Positions 20,380 to 31,524 of a stretch of 64,000 nt of DNA are shown here, in pieces. Numbering within the stretch: the stretch's first letter is position 1; each line of letters starts with the position of its first letter. Under the pieces are notes generated by a model, which was given only the letters and a program-made list of their open reading frames with translations, was not told the DNA's origin and ran no database searches. A program made the position numbers and the translations under genes. The stretch is from Fistulifera solaris (lineage: Eukaryota; Bacillariophyta; Bacillariophyceae; Naviculales; Stauroneidaceae), in the NCBI GenBank assembly GCA_030295235.1, contig AP026143.1:682001-746000 (forward strand). Reading direction: 5' to 3'.

Positions 20380-22169
20380 CGCTATAAGGTATCATTATTT
20401 GTATCTTCTCGAGAGAACGACTGTACGAATGTGGAAGGCGCCGATTGCTTTTGCGTCTTTTGCGTCCCAATAAATTTTGAGTTCTTCCAGAAATTCTGGA
20501 AACAGTGTTGATTATCTGGCCTGAGTAGAATCAGACAGAAAATCTGTGGTAGCCTTTCCAGAAAATCTGGAATCGGTGTTTGCATTCATACAAAAATTCT
20601 GTGGTCGATTAAGACTGCTAAAATCGGTGTTTGCGATCCTACGGATATTCAATGGTCGGTCCACAAATTATTGTATCGATGTTTGCGATCGTACAGTGAT
20701 TCTGTGGTTGGTCCAGAAATTCTGGACCAGTGGTGTGTCAGACAGAAAATCTGTGGTCGCCGTTCCAGAAAATCTGGAATCTCGTGTTTGCATTCATACA
20801 AAAATTCTGTGGTCGCTCTTGACTGCTGGAATCGGTGTTTGCGATCCTACGGACATTCAATGGTCGGTCCACAAATTATTGTATCGATGTTTGCGATCGT
20901 ACAGTGATTCTGTGGGTTGGTCCAGAAATTCTGGACCAGTGGTGCGTCAGACAGAAAATCTGTGGTCGCCGTTCCAGAAATTCTGGAATCTCGTGTTTGT
21001 ATTCATACAAAACTTCTGTGGTCGATTACGACTGCTAAAATCGGTGTTTGCGACCCTACGGACATTCAATGGTCGGTCCACAAATTATTGTAACGATGTT
21101 TGCGATCGTACAGTGATTCTGTGGTTGGTCCAGAGATTCTGGACCAGTGGTGCGTCAGACAGAAAATCTGTGGTCGCCGTTCCAGAAATTCTGGAATTGA
21201 TGTTTGCATTCATACAAAATTCTGTGGTTGCTCTTGACTGCTAAAATCGGTGTTTGCGATCCTACGGACATTCAATGGTCGGTCCACAAATTATTGTATC
21301 GATGTTTGCGAGCATACAGTGATTCTGTGGGTTGGTCCAGAAATTCTGGACCAGTGGTGTGTCAGACAGAAAATCTGTGGTCGCCGTTCCAGAAATTCTG
21401 GAATTGATGTTTGCATTCATACAAAATTCTGTGGTTGCTCTTGACTGCTAAAATTGGTGTTTGCGATCCTACGGACATTCAATGGTCGGTCCACAAATTA
21501 TTGTATCGATGTTTGCGATCGTACAGTGATTCTGTGGTTGGTCCAGAAATTCTGGACCAGTGGTGTGTCAGACAGAAAATCTGTGGTCGCCGTTCCAGAA
21601 ATTCTGGAATCGGTGTTTGCATTCATACAAAACTTCTGTGGTCGATTAAGACTGCTAAAATCGGTGTTTGCGATCCTACGGATATTCAATGGTCGGTCCA
21701 CAAATTATTGTATCGATGTTTGCGATCGTACAGTGATTCTGTGGTTGGTCCAGAAATTCTGGACCAGTGGTGTGTCAGACAGAAAATCTGTGGTCGCCGT
21801 TCCAGAAAATCTGGAATCTCGTGTTTGCATTCATACAAAAATTCTGTGGTCGCTCTTGACTGCTGGAATCGGTGTTTGCGATCCTACGGACATTCAATGG
21901 TCGGTCCACAAATTATTGTATCGATGTTTGCGATCGTACAGTGATTCTGTGGTTGGTCCAGAAATTCTGGACCAGTGGTGCGTCAGACAGAAAATCTGTG
22001 GACGTCGTTCCGGAAATGGAAATACGGACAACACTTTGACACGATAGTAAAAATTAGAAGCAAACAATGCATCGACGCGATGATCGATGTAAATGCGGCG
22101 CATAGAGTCTTTCAATCAACGTCAATTGAAATGATAATAGCAATATTCGCAAGTCCTCGGTTGAACTGA
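20380..22169. repeat. Tandem array B1: about 207-bp palindrome-bearing units, about 7 copies
   Basis: The CAGACAGAAAATCTGTGG mark occurs at about 20532, 20739, 20948, 21156, 21363, 21569, 21776 and 21983, spacing 206-209 bp. Each unit carries several short palindromes: GGTCCAGAAATTCTGGACC (19 bp, perfect), TTCCAGAAATTCTGGAA and ACAGAAAATCTGT, plus non-palindromic filler (GTTTGCGATCCTACGGACATTC). Units are nearly identical. Open frames across it follow the repeat and change with each unit, so I do not call them genes. The array lies between the divergent ALG5-like and aminotransferase genes. Confidence 0.95.
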
Positions 22170-23707
22170 ATGAGCGAAGAAGCATTGACCGCGTCGGCCG
22201 TTTCCTTGGCGCTGTTTCTCGGCAGTTGTGTCGCCTTTACGTTTTGGAGGAGAAACGATCACAGAACAATGCTTTCCTCGAAAGAAGTGGTTCTAGCGTT
22301 GCGCAAACGTCTCTTTTCCAAGAGTTTGAGTCTATCGTACGAGAATTCGGACCCTTTGCTCATCGTCGAGGTAGATATTCGACAATTGCAAGTATCAGCA
22401 AGCAGCATGAGATTGCATCTCACCTGTCGTCACTTCATATCACGCAGGGCCGCGGATGTTATTTAATCGACGAACGCGGACACAAATACCTCGATACACG
22501 CAACAATGTGGCTCATGTCGGACATTCTCATCCTTATGTCGTCCAAGCGATTCAACGCCAAGTGGCTCTCCTCAATACCAACACGCGATATTTGCACCCG
22601 ACGATGACACGGCTAGCCAATCGACTCGTTCGTCTATTGCCAGATCCATTGGAAGTTGTCTTTTTCTGTAACTCGGGCAGTGAAGCGAATGATTTGGCGT
22701 TGCGATTGGCGCGGGCGTATGCCAAGGGCAGTGAAAATACCATTGTCATTGATCGTGCGTATCACGGTCATACGCTCGGGACGTTACAAGTGTCTCCTTA
22801 CAAATACGATCATGGCAGTGAGCATATTCAAACAAACCCATCCCACTATTACAAAGTACCGTGTCCTGACACGTATAGAGGTATACATCGGGATCCAGCC
22901 ACAGCAGGAACTATGTATGCCAAATACGTACAAGACGCGTGTCAACACTTTCAGTCGAAAGGCGAAACGGTCCGTGCGTGGATTGTGGAAGGCGGAATGA
23001 GCGTGGCGGGAGTCATATTGCCTCCCCAAGAATACCTTTCGAAGTGTGCGGAAGCGGTCCGTGCCGCCGGTGGTCTCTACATTGCCGATGAGGTACAAAC
23101 GGGGTTGGGTCGACTGGGGTCTTGCATGTGGGCGTTCCAACACAACGATTCCGGACTCATACCGGATATTGTGACATTGGGCAAACCGTTTGGAAATGGA
23201 ATGCCCTTGGCTGCCATAGTAACAACTCGGAAGGTTGTCAGTGCATTTGAGAAGTGTGGAATCGAATATTTCAATACATTTGGTGGCAACCCTGTTTGTG
23301 CGGCTGCCGGAGTCGCTGTACTGGATGTTTTGGAGAAAGAGAACCTTCAACAGAATGCATTGGAACTTGGAACGTATCTGAAACAGTAGTTCGAACTATT
23401 ACAGTCAACAATCGAGCTCATTGGAGATGTTCGCGGCTCGGGTTTATTCCTGGGAGTCGAGTTGGTCCGCGACAGGTTATCATTGGAACCAGCTACCGCA
23501 GAAGCTTCTTTCATTTGTTCGATTCTCAAATCAAAGTACCACATTCTAACAAGTATTGACGGAAAGTATGATAACGTGATTGTGATAAAGCCTCCTATGG
23601 TATTTTCGAAGAAGAACGCGGACGATCTCATCGCCTCTTTCCGGCAAGCTGTACTAGTAGATCTACCAAGTGTGGATCTCGCGCAAGCGAGTTTCACGCC
23701 TACGTAG
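22170..23707 (+). CDS. Class III aminotransferase-fold phospholyase (ETNPPL/PHYKPL-like), two exons, one in-frame TAG
   Basis: Exon 1 is 22170-22370, a 77-bp GTAGAT...GCAG intron is 22371-22447, and exon 2 starts at 22448, joining LLIVE to GRGCYLIDERG. Residues 7-25 form a membrane or signal-type helix. PLP-fold motifs follow: NNVAHVGHSHP, CNSGSEANDLALR, ADEVQTGLGR, LGKPFGNGMPLAA with the PLP lysine, and FGGNPVCAAAG. Closest by eye are ethanolamine-phosphate and phosphohydroxylysine phospholyases. A TAG at 23387-23389 interrupts the frame (LKQ, stop, FELLQ), yet the same frame continues to 23707 with the conserved GDVRGSGLFLGVELV and IKPPM. A CAG-to-TAG change explains it, as error, allele or early decay. 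Confidence 0.8.
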
Positions 23708-24097
23708 GGAAGTATAAAGCGTAAGGGGAACTGTTGCGCAGAACATCGTTCCAACAAGTTGTACTGGTAAACCTACCGACTGTGGATCTTACGCAGGCGA
23801 GTTTCATGCGGCAGAGCATGGCAGAGTTAGCCTAATCGACGTGGCTAACTCTTTTACTCCTTGACGACGAGTGTTGACGACGAGTGGAGATTCTTAACAC
23901 AAAAAGAATTCTGACGCATCGTTCTTGCAATCGGCAATTCGTGCGCGACTTGAAGCAGATCGAGGAATATCAAACAAGATTTCTATTTTGTAGGTCTGCG
24001 ATTTGCCAAATCCTTTAAAGTAGATACATTAACGCACAGCTGCATTTAAATTCGGCTTAGCTTCTCTTTAATTTCGAGTTCGACGCCGAAATCGGCC
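23708..24097. repeat. Partial duplication of the aminotransferase 3' end, and a hairpin
   Basis: About 23754-23812 repeats the coding end at 23646-23704 with about 15 differences (TGTGGATCT...GCGAGTTTCA), 108 bp apart. Just after it, GAGTTAGCC (23824-23832) and GGCTAACTC (23843-23851) form a perfect 9-bp stem with a 10-nt loop, followed by a short T run. The rest shows nothing recognisable. Confidence 0.6.
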
Positions 24098-25477
24098 CTA
24101 TGCAAATGCAGTGACAAAGTCATCGCCCAATCTCTTTAATACGTCGGACCACTTGGTCATTCCCTCCAACATACGATCTGTATCGACACGACAAAACTGA
24201 TTCGATTGCACCAGCTTTTCAAAACTGTCCTTCACAGCGCCAATATCAGCAAACTCTGGAGCGTAATATTGCTCCCAATGAATACTTTCTTGCAAAAGCT
24301 CTTCCAAGTCTTCCACTGAGGGACAGATGAGTGGCATATTTGTAATGGTCATGTTCATAGTGGTCAAATTAGCCACAATATCGTGACGCATGACATTGTT
24401 CGTATCAAGGATACCTTTTTCCGCCGCCGCATAAACAATATTATCAAAGAAATACTCCAAACCACTTCTCGCATTGGCGTGAATTTCTCTTCCTTGCGTT
24501 CGATAGTACTCACACGAACGCGTCGCATGCGGCATCGCGTCACAAACAAACTGCTCCGTAATCTTTTGCGTCGGATGATGCATATTGAGCACGGTAACAG
24601 TGACATTCAAATCATACCACTGCGCCAAATCGTCCGGTAAGTAATGCGATCGGAGTCCGAACCGTTCGTGTTTTCGCAACAACCTGACTTCGTTCCATGA
24701 ATCCAATGCTTCTCCGCCTTCGTGCGGCCACAATTGTCGTTCTCGTAATTCATAATCGCGTTGTTTGCGGGCACTGATGAGCCATTCATGAAATCGACGG
24801 TACACCGCCACGACCGAAACGTCCCAGCGTTCTTGGAGAAAGGGCAGAAAATCCTGTTGCACGCGTTCGACGGCTTCGAGATCCCAAATGGCTTTGGAGT
24901 AGACTTCTTCAGACAATAATATATTCTTCCCGCGCCAGCGTTCATCATCAAGCAATCGTAAGAAGCGTTGATAACACGGATGTTTGGGTTTTTCGCGCAA
25001 TTTGTAAGGACAGTACAGTAAGACTTCTTGCAGTGCCCTTAAAAAGGTGTATCGTCCCAAGTATATGTAATTGTCGGCTTTGAATGTATGTTTTCGGAAC
25101 TTGTAAAAGAAGTCTTTTTGTAAAGTCGTGGAAGCTGTCTTTTCTGGACCGATATGAATGACAAGATGCGGTTTTGTTGCGTTGTTTGCGGATGAATGTG
25201 TTGGTGTATACAGATCCGAGGACGATGAGGATTCGTTAAAATCGCCTTCGGAAGGAAAGGAATCGTCATCCGACGGATAACTCGAAAAGTTGTTCAGTGT
25301 TTGTACAGGTATCACTTGAGAAACGGCTGCAATTGTTGAAATATCCGCCTGCGGTGGAAGTGATGAAGGAATTTCGATCCCATTGAAGACATTCCAAGTA
25401 ATGCTGGCTACCCAAAGAGCTGCTATTCCCACTAGAAGTCGGACTGTCAAGAATGCTTGTTTTATTCTTGGTTTCAT
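24098..25477 (-). CDS. Type II membrane sulfotransferase-like protein
   Basis: 459 residues, complete, ATG at 25477. One membrane anchor lies at about residues 10-28, then a Ser/Asp-rich stem to about residue 100. The catalytic domain starts with HIGPEKTASTTLQ, matching the 5'-phosphosulfate-binding loop of PAPS-dependent sulfotransferases (GxxKTGTTxL-type). VVAVYRRFHEWLISARKQRD resembles the 3'-phosphate-binding region with its conserved Arg and Ser. N-glycosylation sites (NVT, NMT) fit a Golgi lumen location. The acceptor is probably a glycan but cannot be named. A neighbouring pair of Golgi-type membrane proteins lies at 27-30 kb. Confidence 0.7.
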   Translation of the reverse strand: MKPRIKQAFLTVRLLVGIAALWVASITWNVFNGIEIPSSLPPQADISTIAAVSQVIPVQTLNNFSSYPSDDDSFPSEGDFNESSSSSDLYTPTHSSANNATKPHLVIHIGPEKTASTTLQKDFFYKFRKHTFKADNYIYLGRYTFLRALQEVLLYCPYKLREKPKHPCYQRFLRLLDDERWRGKNILLSEEVYSKAIWDLEAVERVQQDFLPFLQERWDVSVVAVYRRFHEWLISARKQRDYELRERQLWPHEGGEALDSWNEVRLLRKHERFGLRSHYLPDDLAQWYDLNVTVTVLNMHHPTQKITEQFVCDAMPHATRSCEYYRTQGREIHANARSGLEYFFDNIVYAAAEKGILDTNNVMRHDIVANLTTMNMTITNMPLICPSVEDLEELLQESIHWEQYYAPEFADIGAVKDSFEKLVQSNQFCRVDTDRMLEGMTKWSDVLKRLGDDFVTAFA

Positions 25478-26111
25478 TGTTGTTATTTGTTGTAAATATG
25501 ATAGGTATAGAATGGAATTGACGGTCCTCGCAGTTGTTGCGGCCGTTGAAGTTTTTTTGTGTGATGCATAATGCGCGCAATGCGCAGCCTTCTAGCAATG
25601 CGAATGATGCGGGAGAAGCCGAGCAATAAGCAATGCCAATGCCGATGTCGTTTCTTGCTTTCATACTGTTTGTCGCAGTCTGTCGTTGAAGATGGCGTCT
25701 TTTTGCGTTTTGTGTTATCAAGGTCATTTTGTATGTACCAGGTGTAAGAACTAAGAACTCAAGAATGACTTGCTTCTACTTTAAGGTGAGAGTTACGACA
25801 CTTTCAACAACAAGTAACTACCCCCGGAGTAGTAACTAACAATCAGTACTCCGGGGGTACCAGTAAGGTTTATATCGGAAAGTGTAGCGACTCAATTGAA
25901 TCCCGTTGACGTTGAACATACGTCATCCGTCTGTCCCCCGCTCATCACTCATTTTCGTCGTGCGCGCACCTTTCGCTTGCATCATCCAATTTCGCGCCTT
26001 CCGATGCAAACAACCGACAATCTTTTTTGTGTTTTTCTCGATGATCAAGAGTTCGCAACACACACATTCGTGGTCTCTTATCATCTGAATTGCGCTTCTT
26101 TCCCCCACAAC
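25478..26111. other. Divergent promoter region with a perfect 13-bp hairpin
   Basis: Shared upstream DNA of the sulfotransferase-like and isomerase genes. TACCCCCGGAGTA (25819-25831) and its exact reverse complement (25847-25859) flank a 15-base spacer. No array is present. Confidence 0.6.
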
Positions 26112-26941
26112 ATGCGTATTTCCTTTGCTTCGACTCTTCTCTTGGCTTCTACTGCCAGCGCTTTCACACACATTCATTCGCGTCCTACCTTTTCCACTCG
26201 CATCATGGCAACGTCTCAAGACGAACTGAAAAAACTCGTTGGTTACAAAGCCGTCGATGATTATGTCAAAAGCGGCATGGTCGTTGGTTTGGGAACCGGC
26301 AGTACGGCGTATTATGCCGTCGAACGTGTCGGCGAAAAACTCAAATCCGGTGAATTGAAAGACATTCTCGCCATTCCGACTTCGGTCCGTACCAAAGAGC
26401 AAGCCGAATCACTCGGCATTCCTCTCGTCACGTTGGATACACATTCCAAATTAGATGTCGCCATTGATGGAGCCGATGAAGTCGATCCGGAACTGAATCT
26501 CACCAAAGGTGGTGGCGGTGCCTTGTTTCGTGAAAAGATTGTCGAAGTCTGTGCCGACAAGTTCATTGTCATTGTGGATGAATCCAAATTGTGCGACGGC
26601 TTGGGACCGGGATTTCCCATTCCGGTCGAAATTGTGCCCTTTGTCACGAACACACGATGCGCATGATTGGGAATTTGCCGTCCTGCAAAGGAAAGTGTAA
26701 GCCCGTCTTGCGTTTGGGCAGTGCGGCCAACAACAAAGTCGATGGAGACGAACCGGCCGTCACGGACAATGGAAATTACATTGTGGATTTGCACTTCGAA
26801 GAACCAATCAAAGATCCGACGACTATGGGAAAAGAAATTAAGAATGTTGTTGGTGTTGTAGAACATGGTTTGTTCTGTGGTATGTCGACGGCGGTCATTA
26901 TTGCGGGGTCGGATGGTATTTCGGTCAAGGAGGCCAAGTAA
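26112..26941 (+). CDS. rpiA: Plastid ribose-5-phosphate isomerase A (one frame break)
   Basis: I choose the ATG at 26112 because it opens a hydrophobic signal peptide ending in STASAF, the ASAF-type cleavage motif of proteins entering complex diatom plastids, followed by a short transit region. The mature enzyme has GLGTGSTAYYAV, the DGADEVD active-site loop, KGGGGAL and IVDESK. The frame breaks at the TTT at 26640-26642; one extra T restores VPFCHEHTMRMIGNLPS and the rest (KVDGDEP, FCGMST) to 26941. It interconverts ribose-5-phosphate and ribulose-5-phosphate in the Calvin and pentose-phosphate pathways. Full length is about 276 residues including the presequence, normal for the family. Confidence 0.92.
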
Positions 26942-27027
26942 CTATAATATGCGCAATAAATGATAAATTTGATAAATAAAGCGACGTCGCTTTAGCACTA
27001 TCATACTTTAAACTAGTCTATAGTGGA

Positions 27028-28217
27028 TTACTTGGCGTTCTTGGTTGTCAACGCCATATTGCTCGTCCGTCTTCGTTGTAAAAGATGCAAGAGCAACCGA
27101 CTCGATTCATCGGGGATTCCCGGCAGACAGTGATGCAAACAATCTCCATCCGTACTCACTGCACCAATGCGCAGACCCGGTTGTTGGATGTACCAATGAT
27201 AGGTATCTAAAAACTCCAATTGCTGCGAAGGACCCAAGACTTGTTGCAAGGTATCTTCGACTAAAGCATTTTGAGCACGAAAATTCCACCAGTAAAACTC
27301 CTTTCGTTTCTCGTCCGCCATGTACCACGGCAAGGACTCTACATGCTGTTCCATTCTTGTTAACAAGAAAGATGAATTATTTTCGAAATAGAGGTAGGGA
27401 ACCGGAAATGTTTCACATTGCGGTATACCAGGTGCCGTCGTCCGCCAAATGAAGACACGATCGTCATTCTGCTCGAGCCATGTTCGAAACAATGGTAATA
27501 CTTGTTGCAATTGTGGAAAGAACACATCATCGGGATCATACCACGCTCCACGATTCACTACTAGGATATCGGGTTGATATTGATCAATCATTTGTTGTGC
27601 CCCTTCGAGTGCTAATTTGTTGCTGCGACTCCAAAAGATGGTAGTGTTTTGGCAGCATTTGAATTCTTCCAGCACTTTACGCTCCACGGTGGGTTCTGCA
27701 TTCAGCAAGTACTTCTTTTCAATCACAACCAGTGAGAAAGAAGCATTTCGGATACCATACGACTGTCATCACAGAAGAATAGGGGTACGTACCAACGAGC
27801 GAAAGATTTGCCAGGAAATTGAGTCACCAATGAATCCCAACGTCTTGTGTTCCAACACTTCACACAGTGTTGCGGGATCCCATTCGACTAACTGGCACGC
27901 GTCGTCCACATTCCATTGCGTGGGATAATATCCCTTTCCGTTGGTGTAACAGGTTTCTTCCCATGGCGTCGAACGATATCGCAATGGTTGAGTTTGATTG
28001 TACGTCCAGAATCCTTGCTGCACTTGTTCGCGTGAACAATAGGGCAGAACCGAAGGAGCAGCTACTGAAGTGGATGTCTCTTCCAAGTCAGATGTGGCAT
28101 ACAAAATGACTCGCCCTTTTGATCGATCAAACGATATTGTTTCGCCAGTAAAAAAGGAGACAGAATGCCAACCAGAACGGTGCCCGCAATCACTACGTAG
28201 GAAACAGGGCGCTTCAT
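27028..28217 (-). CDS. PC-esterase/TBL-like Golgi membrane protein (intron and one frame break)
   Basis: The ATG at 28217 starts MKRPVSYV and a signal anchor (VVIAGTVLVGILSPFLLA). The frame breaks at the GGG near 28120; one added G leads into YATSDLEETSTS. Exon 1 then carries LGFIGDSISWQIFRSL, the GDS block of TBL/PMR5/Cas1p SGNH acyl-esterases. A GTACGT donor lies at 27792; the acceptor is uncertain, giving an intron of 78-81 bp or, less likely, 30 bp. Exon 2 ends at 27028 and holds STDGDCLHHCLPG, equivalent to the family's DCxHWCLPG block with its catalytic Asp and His. Such enzymes O-acetylate or deacetylate glycans in the Golgi; the substrate is unknown. Confidence 0.72.
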
Positions 28218-28719
28218 GATGAATCGTCTTGTCTTTGTGATCGATTAAAGTCGACTATCTAATAACAAGGAGACTCTCCTCATATATTATAATTTACAAA
28301 CAAAGTTTATGATTGTGTTGTATACTGGTTTTGCCTCAAAAGCCCAAAAGCGAAATAAAGCGAAAAGCGGAAGAGATGCGCGTGGGAGGTGGGAGGTGGG
28401 AATGACGTCCCTACATTTCGTTATATTGTAAATCCGCTTCTATGACCTTTCATGTAATAATTATTGTTGCTTAAGAGAAATCACACTCTGTGATAGTGTA
28501 GAGAGGAGTGTTTCGCGTTTCGCGGACTCGTGACTTGGGTTGGTGAGACACGAGCTTAAAATCGTTTCGTATCGCGTTTCAACGCGCAAAACGCTTTTGT
28601 TCTTTTATTCTTCTTCGTTTATTTGCGATGACCGCATGATGAGCAACCACCAACATGACGGGTTGACTCTTTCAGCTTCTAACGTATCGAAGAAAATATT
28701 TGATAATCGTCAATAACTC
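28218..28719. other. Divergent promoter region
   Basis: 500 bp between two divergent membrane-protein genes. It contains GGGAGGT repeats at about 28385-28399 and AT-rich stretches. No array or gene is visible. Confidence 0.4.
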
Positions 28720-30384
28720 ATGAGACTCAACGAAGAGGAAGAAGAGGAAGAATTCGGGCTCGAGGAAGTCGGTGACGAAGAGGAATTGCTGTTAGTCGTT
28801 TCGCACAAGGAAGCCAAAGAGACACCCGTTCCTCGCAATTGTTTCAATCTATATACGGCTCTTCTCGTCTGGGTGATCAGTGCAGTTTTATTTTATCAAA
28901 TAGGCCAATGGAATTGTCAAAGAAGATCCGAGAATGTTGATCTGGCAATATTCTCCGAACAAGTTCAAGAAGAAACAACGATGCCAGACAATGTCACCAC
29001 CCTTTCTGACGACGACGAAGATGACCCACTCGATGATGAGCCACTCGATCAACCATTTTTACCGTTCGGCGATGACCGCAAAGACTATCGTCGTGTGTGT
29101 GCCCAGGTACATTCATCGGAATTGTGCTTGACACTTCGTTTTCCGTTTGATGTCGAACCACAAGACCCACAATTCGAATATCCGCACCCGTTCGAGGAAC
29201 GTATGTATGATTTGGACCCTGCCATGCACATTCTGGATGGTGCCGATTTGATTCAGTGTCGACAGGATACAGCAAATATGACAAGTTTGAAGGATAAAGT
29301 TCTCACGTGTCTCGAACGGTTTGCTCTTGCGCAAACCAATCCGACCAACACGGTGGTCGGTGTGTGGACCCGGACGGTGCTGACACCCACTCGAGGAGAA
29401 ACAGACTTTTATGGTGTACACTTGTTGGAAGAGCAAGGGCAACGGATCAATGACTTCTTTAAAAATCATGTGATACTCGTCTTGGGGGCTTCGCCCACTC
29501 CAGCCGTCACGGAATGTCTCTCCTCTTTGTTCGGACGCTGTTCCAACGGAGGAATCAAACCTGTTTCGAGTCTTTGTGAAAGTCACAATAATAGAATGTT
29601 GCAGGATCGAGATTTGGGCAATTTGTACACGTACGGAAGCCTACCCGAAAATAAAACATTTATCGGCGTCATGGGCTACTATCCAAACGATGACTATCAC
29701 GGACGCCACCATTCTCTCTCCGCCAAAGATATTCCCGAGCTCCTTCAAGGGCCCGACTTTCAGCGTCCCAATCCGCAAATCAAACGAAAGCTATCCTTCA
29801 TTATTGATCATCCGATTGCGCACGTGCAAAATGAGAACATGATCATGGAGGAATGGGACACCATCGCCGCAATTCAACAGGGATTTCCGCAACAAATCAT
29901 GAATATTTATTCTCCCGAGGGACGTACCATTTTGAGCGAGGCCGGTTGGGAGCCAGGACATGTCATTGCTTTTGACGGTATTCCTCAGTTTAATCCGTCC
30001 AAAACAGGAGCATTCGATTGGAGTTTAAAAACAATCATGAACGAGGAGAAATTCATTGCTAACAATGGATACGAAGGTTGGATGGAAGATTATGGTACCA
30101 AATGTCGCGGTCCGCTGCCACCGCAGTCCGCGCTCAAGAAAGTGAATGAGCTCGCTCGAGAGGGCTATCAAAACGCGGGTCTAGATCCGAATTTTTATGG
30201 CCGTATTTGGGAGTTCGCGAATCAATTTTGGTTCGCCGTGAAAGGATGGACGAAAGACAAGGGGTTGGATTGCACCCATGCCAAACAATATGGTACGGGA
30301 TTGTCGTGTGTTCACAAATACTTTTTGCAACTGATGATTGATGATCACTACCGGACGATTGAGGAACGGCGAGAAAGAAGTTGA
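28720..30384 (+). CDS. Type II membrane protein with glycosylated lumenal domain, SGNH-like candidate
   Basis: 554 residues, complete, ATG at 28720. The cytoplasmic N-terminus is a poly-Glu run. One membrane helix lies at about 48-64 (LYTALLVWVISAVLFYQIG), followed by an acidic stem. The lumenal domain carries several N-x-T sites and Cys pairs. NHVILVLGASPTPAV could be a degenerate SGNH first block, and GHVIAFDGIPQFNPSKTGAF with DCTHAKQYG and SCVHKYFLQLMIDDH near the end recall the Asp/His region of PC-esterase-type proteins. I do not recognise the family with confidence. Its divergent pairing with a PC-esterase-like gene suggests a shared Golgi role, which is inference only. Confidence 0.7.
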   Translation: MRLNEEEEEEEFGLEEVGDEEELLLVVSHKEAKETPVPRNCFNLYTALLVWVISAVLFYQIGQWNCQRRSENVDLAIFSEQVQEETTMPDNVTTLSDDDEDDPLDDEPLDQPFLPFGDDRKDYRRVCAQVHSSELCLTLRFPFDVEPQDPQFEYPHPFEERMYDLDPAMHILDGADLIQCRQDTANMTSLKDKVLTCLERFALAQTNPTNTVVGVWTRTVLTPTRGETDFYGVHLLEEQGQRINDFFKNHVILVLGASPTPAVTECLSSLFGRCSNGGIKPVSSLCESHNNRMLQDRDLGNLYTYGSLPENKTFIGVMGYYPNDDYHGRHHSLSAKDIPELLQGPDFQRPNPQIKRKLSFIIDHPIAHVQNENMIMEEWDTIAAIQQGFPQQIMNIYSPEGRTILSEAGWEPGHVIAFDGIPQFNPSKTGAFDWSLKTIMNEEKFIANNGYEGWMEDYGTKCRGPLPPQSALKKVNELAREGYQNAGLDPNFYGRIWEFANQFWFAVKGWTKDKGLDCTHAKQYGTGLSCVHKYFLQLMIDDHYRTIEERRERS

Positions 30385-31524
30385 AGAAACTAGTTACGTA
30401 GTACTCCGTACTACGTACATCTCTATTTTGATAACGATTTTGCACAATCTTGGAGCAAATTTGTACCGACGTAGTGAACTGTGATGTGCGCCATCTTAGT
30501 TTTACAATGTAGTCCCTACATTTTCGACTTCTTGTTTGGCTTTAGACTAATTAGAGTGCTGGCTTGGAGAGCAAGCACGAAGTATAGTTGCTTCATCGTC
30601 CACCTAGGCGTTTTGTGCGCGAAGGTTTGATGATGACAGGACCGTTCACACAGATTTTCTGTATGACGAAGTACACTCTTTCCAGATTTTCTGGAATTTA
30701 CACAGCATTGCTGTACAATGAAATACACCGTCTCCAAGCTCCTGAGATTCTGGAACAAGCACAAAACATCTGTATGATTTTGGAACTAAAAACACTGAAT
30801 ATTTTCTGTACGGTAGGGTTTGATGATGAAATACACCTGGTCCAGAATTTCTGGATCATTCACACAGATTTTCTGTATGACGAATTACCCTTTTCCAGAA
30901 TTTCTTGAATTTACACAGCATTGCTGTACGATGAAATACATTGTCTCCAGAGATTCTGGAACGAGCGCAAAACATCTTTATGATTTTGAAAATAAAAACA
31001 CAGAAAATATTTTGCACGGTAGGGTTTGATGGTGAAATACACCAGGTCCAGAATTTCTGGACCAGTCACACAGATTTTCTGTAAGACGAAGTACAGTCTT
31101 TCCAGATTTTCTGGAATTTACTCAGCATTGCTGTACGATGAAATACACCGTCTCTAGAGAGAGATTCTGGAACAAGCACAAAACATCTGTATGATTTTGA
31201 AAATAAAAACACAGAAAATTAGGAATAAATATTTAGATAAATTGCCGCATTCTGTACGGTAGGGTTTGATGGTGAAATACACCAGGTCCAGAATTTCTGG
31301 ACCGTTCACACAGATTTTCTGTGTGACGAAGTACACTCTTCCAGATTTTCTGGAATTTACACAGCATTGCTATACGATGAAATACACCGTTTCCAGAGAT
31401 TCTGGAACGAGCACAACCTTGAATACCCCGGAGTATTATTTTTTGCAACGCGCAAAAATGATTTTTATTGCAAACGCCCTTTCACAAATACTAATAACAT
31501 CATTCTTCAGAAACGAAATACAGA
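30385..31524. repeat. Palindrome-bearing array B2, units about 206-240 bp, four copies
   Basis: The CACACAGATTTTCTGT mark recurs at about 30647, 30861, 31067 and 31307. Each unit carries CCAGAATTTCTGG, TCCAGATTTTCTGGA, a CAGCATTGCTGT hairpin and GAGATTCTGGAAC, with AAATACACC spacers. The palindromes are the same class as in B1 but the filler differs. B2 ends about 95 bp before the ATG of the next gene. At 30391-30418 a TAGTACTCCGTACTA palindromic word occurs. Confidence 0.92.

Noticed and set aside
20480-22015. CRISPR-like array of palindromic repeats
   Set aside because: Repeat and spacer are both conserved between units, the unit is about 207 bp, and the genome is eukaryotic.
20546-22047. 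Open frames up to 232 residues with repeated Cys/Arg-rich peptides
   Set aside because: They translate the B1 units in changing frames and the DNA palindromes explain the repeats; no start or domain is convincing.
23387-23389. Reassignment of TAG as a sense codon
   Set aside because: Several intact genes in the window end in TAG, and only one internal TAG lies in otherwise conserved frame.
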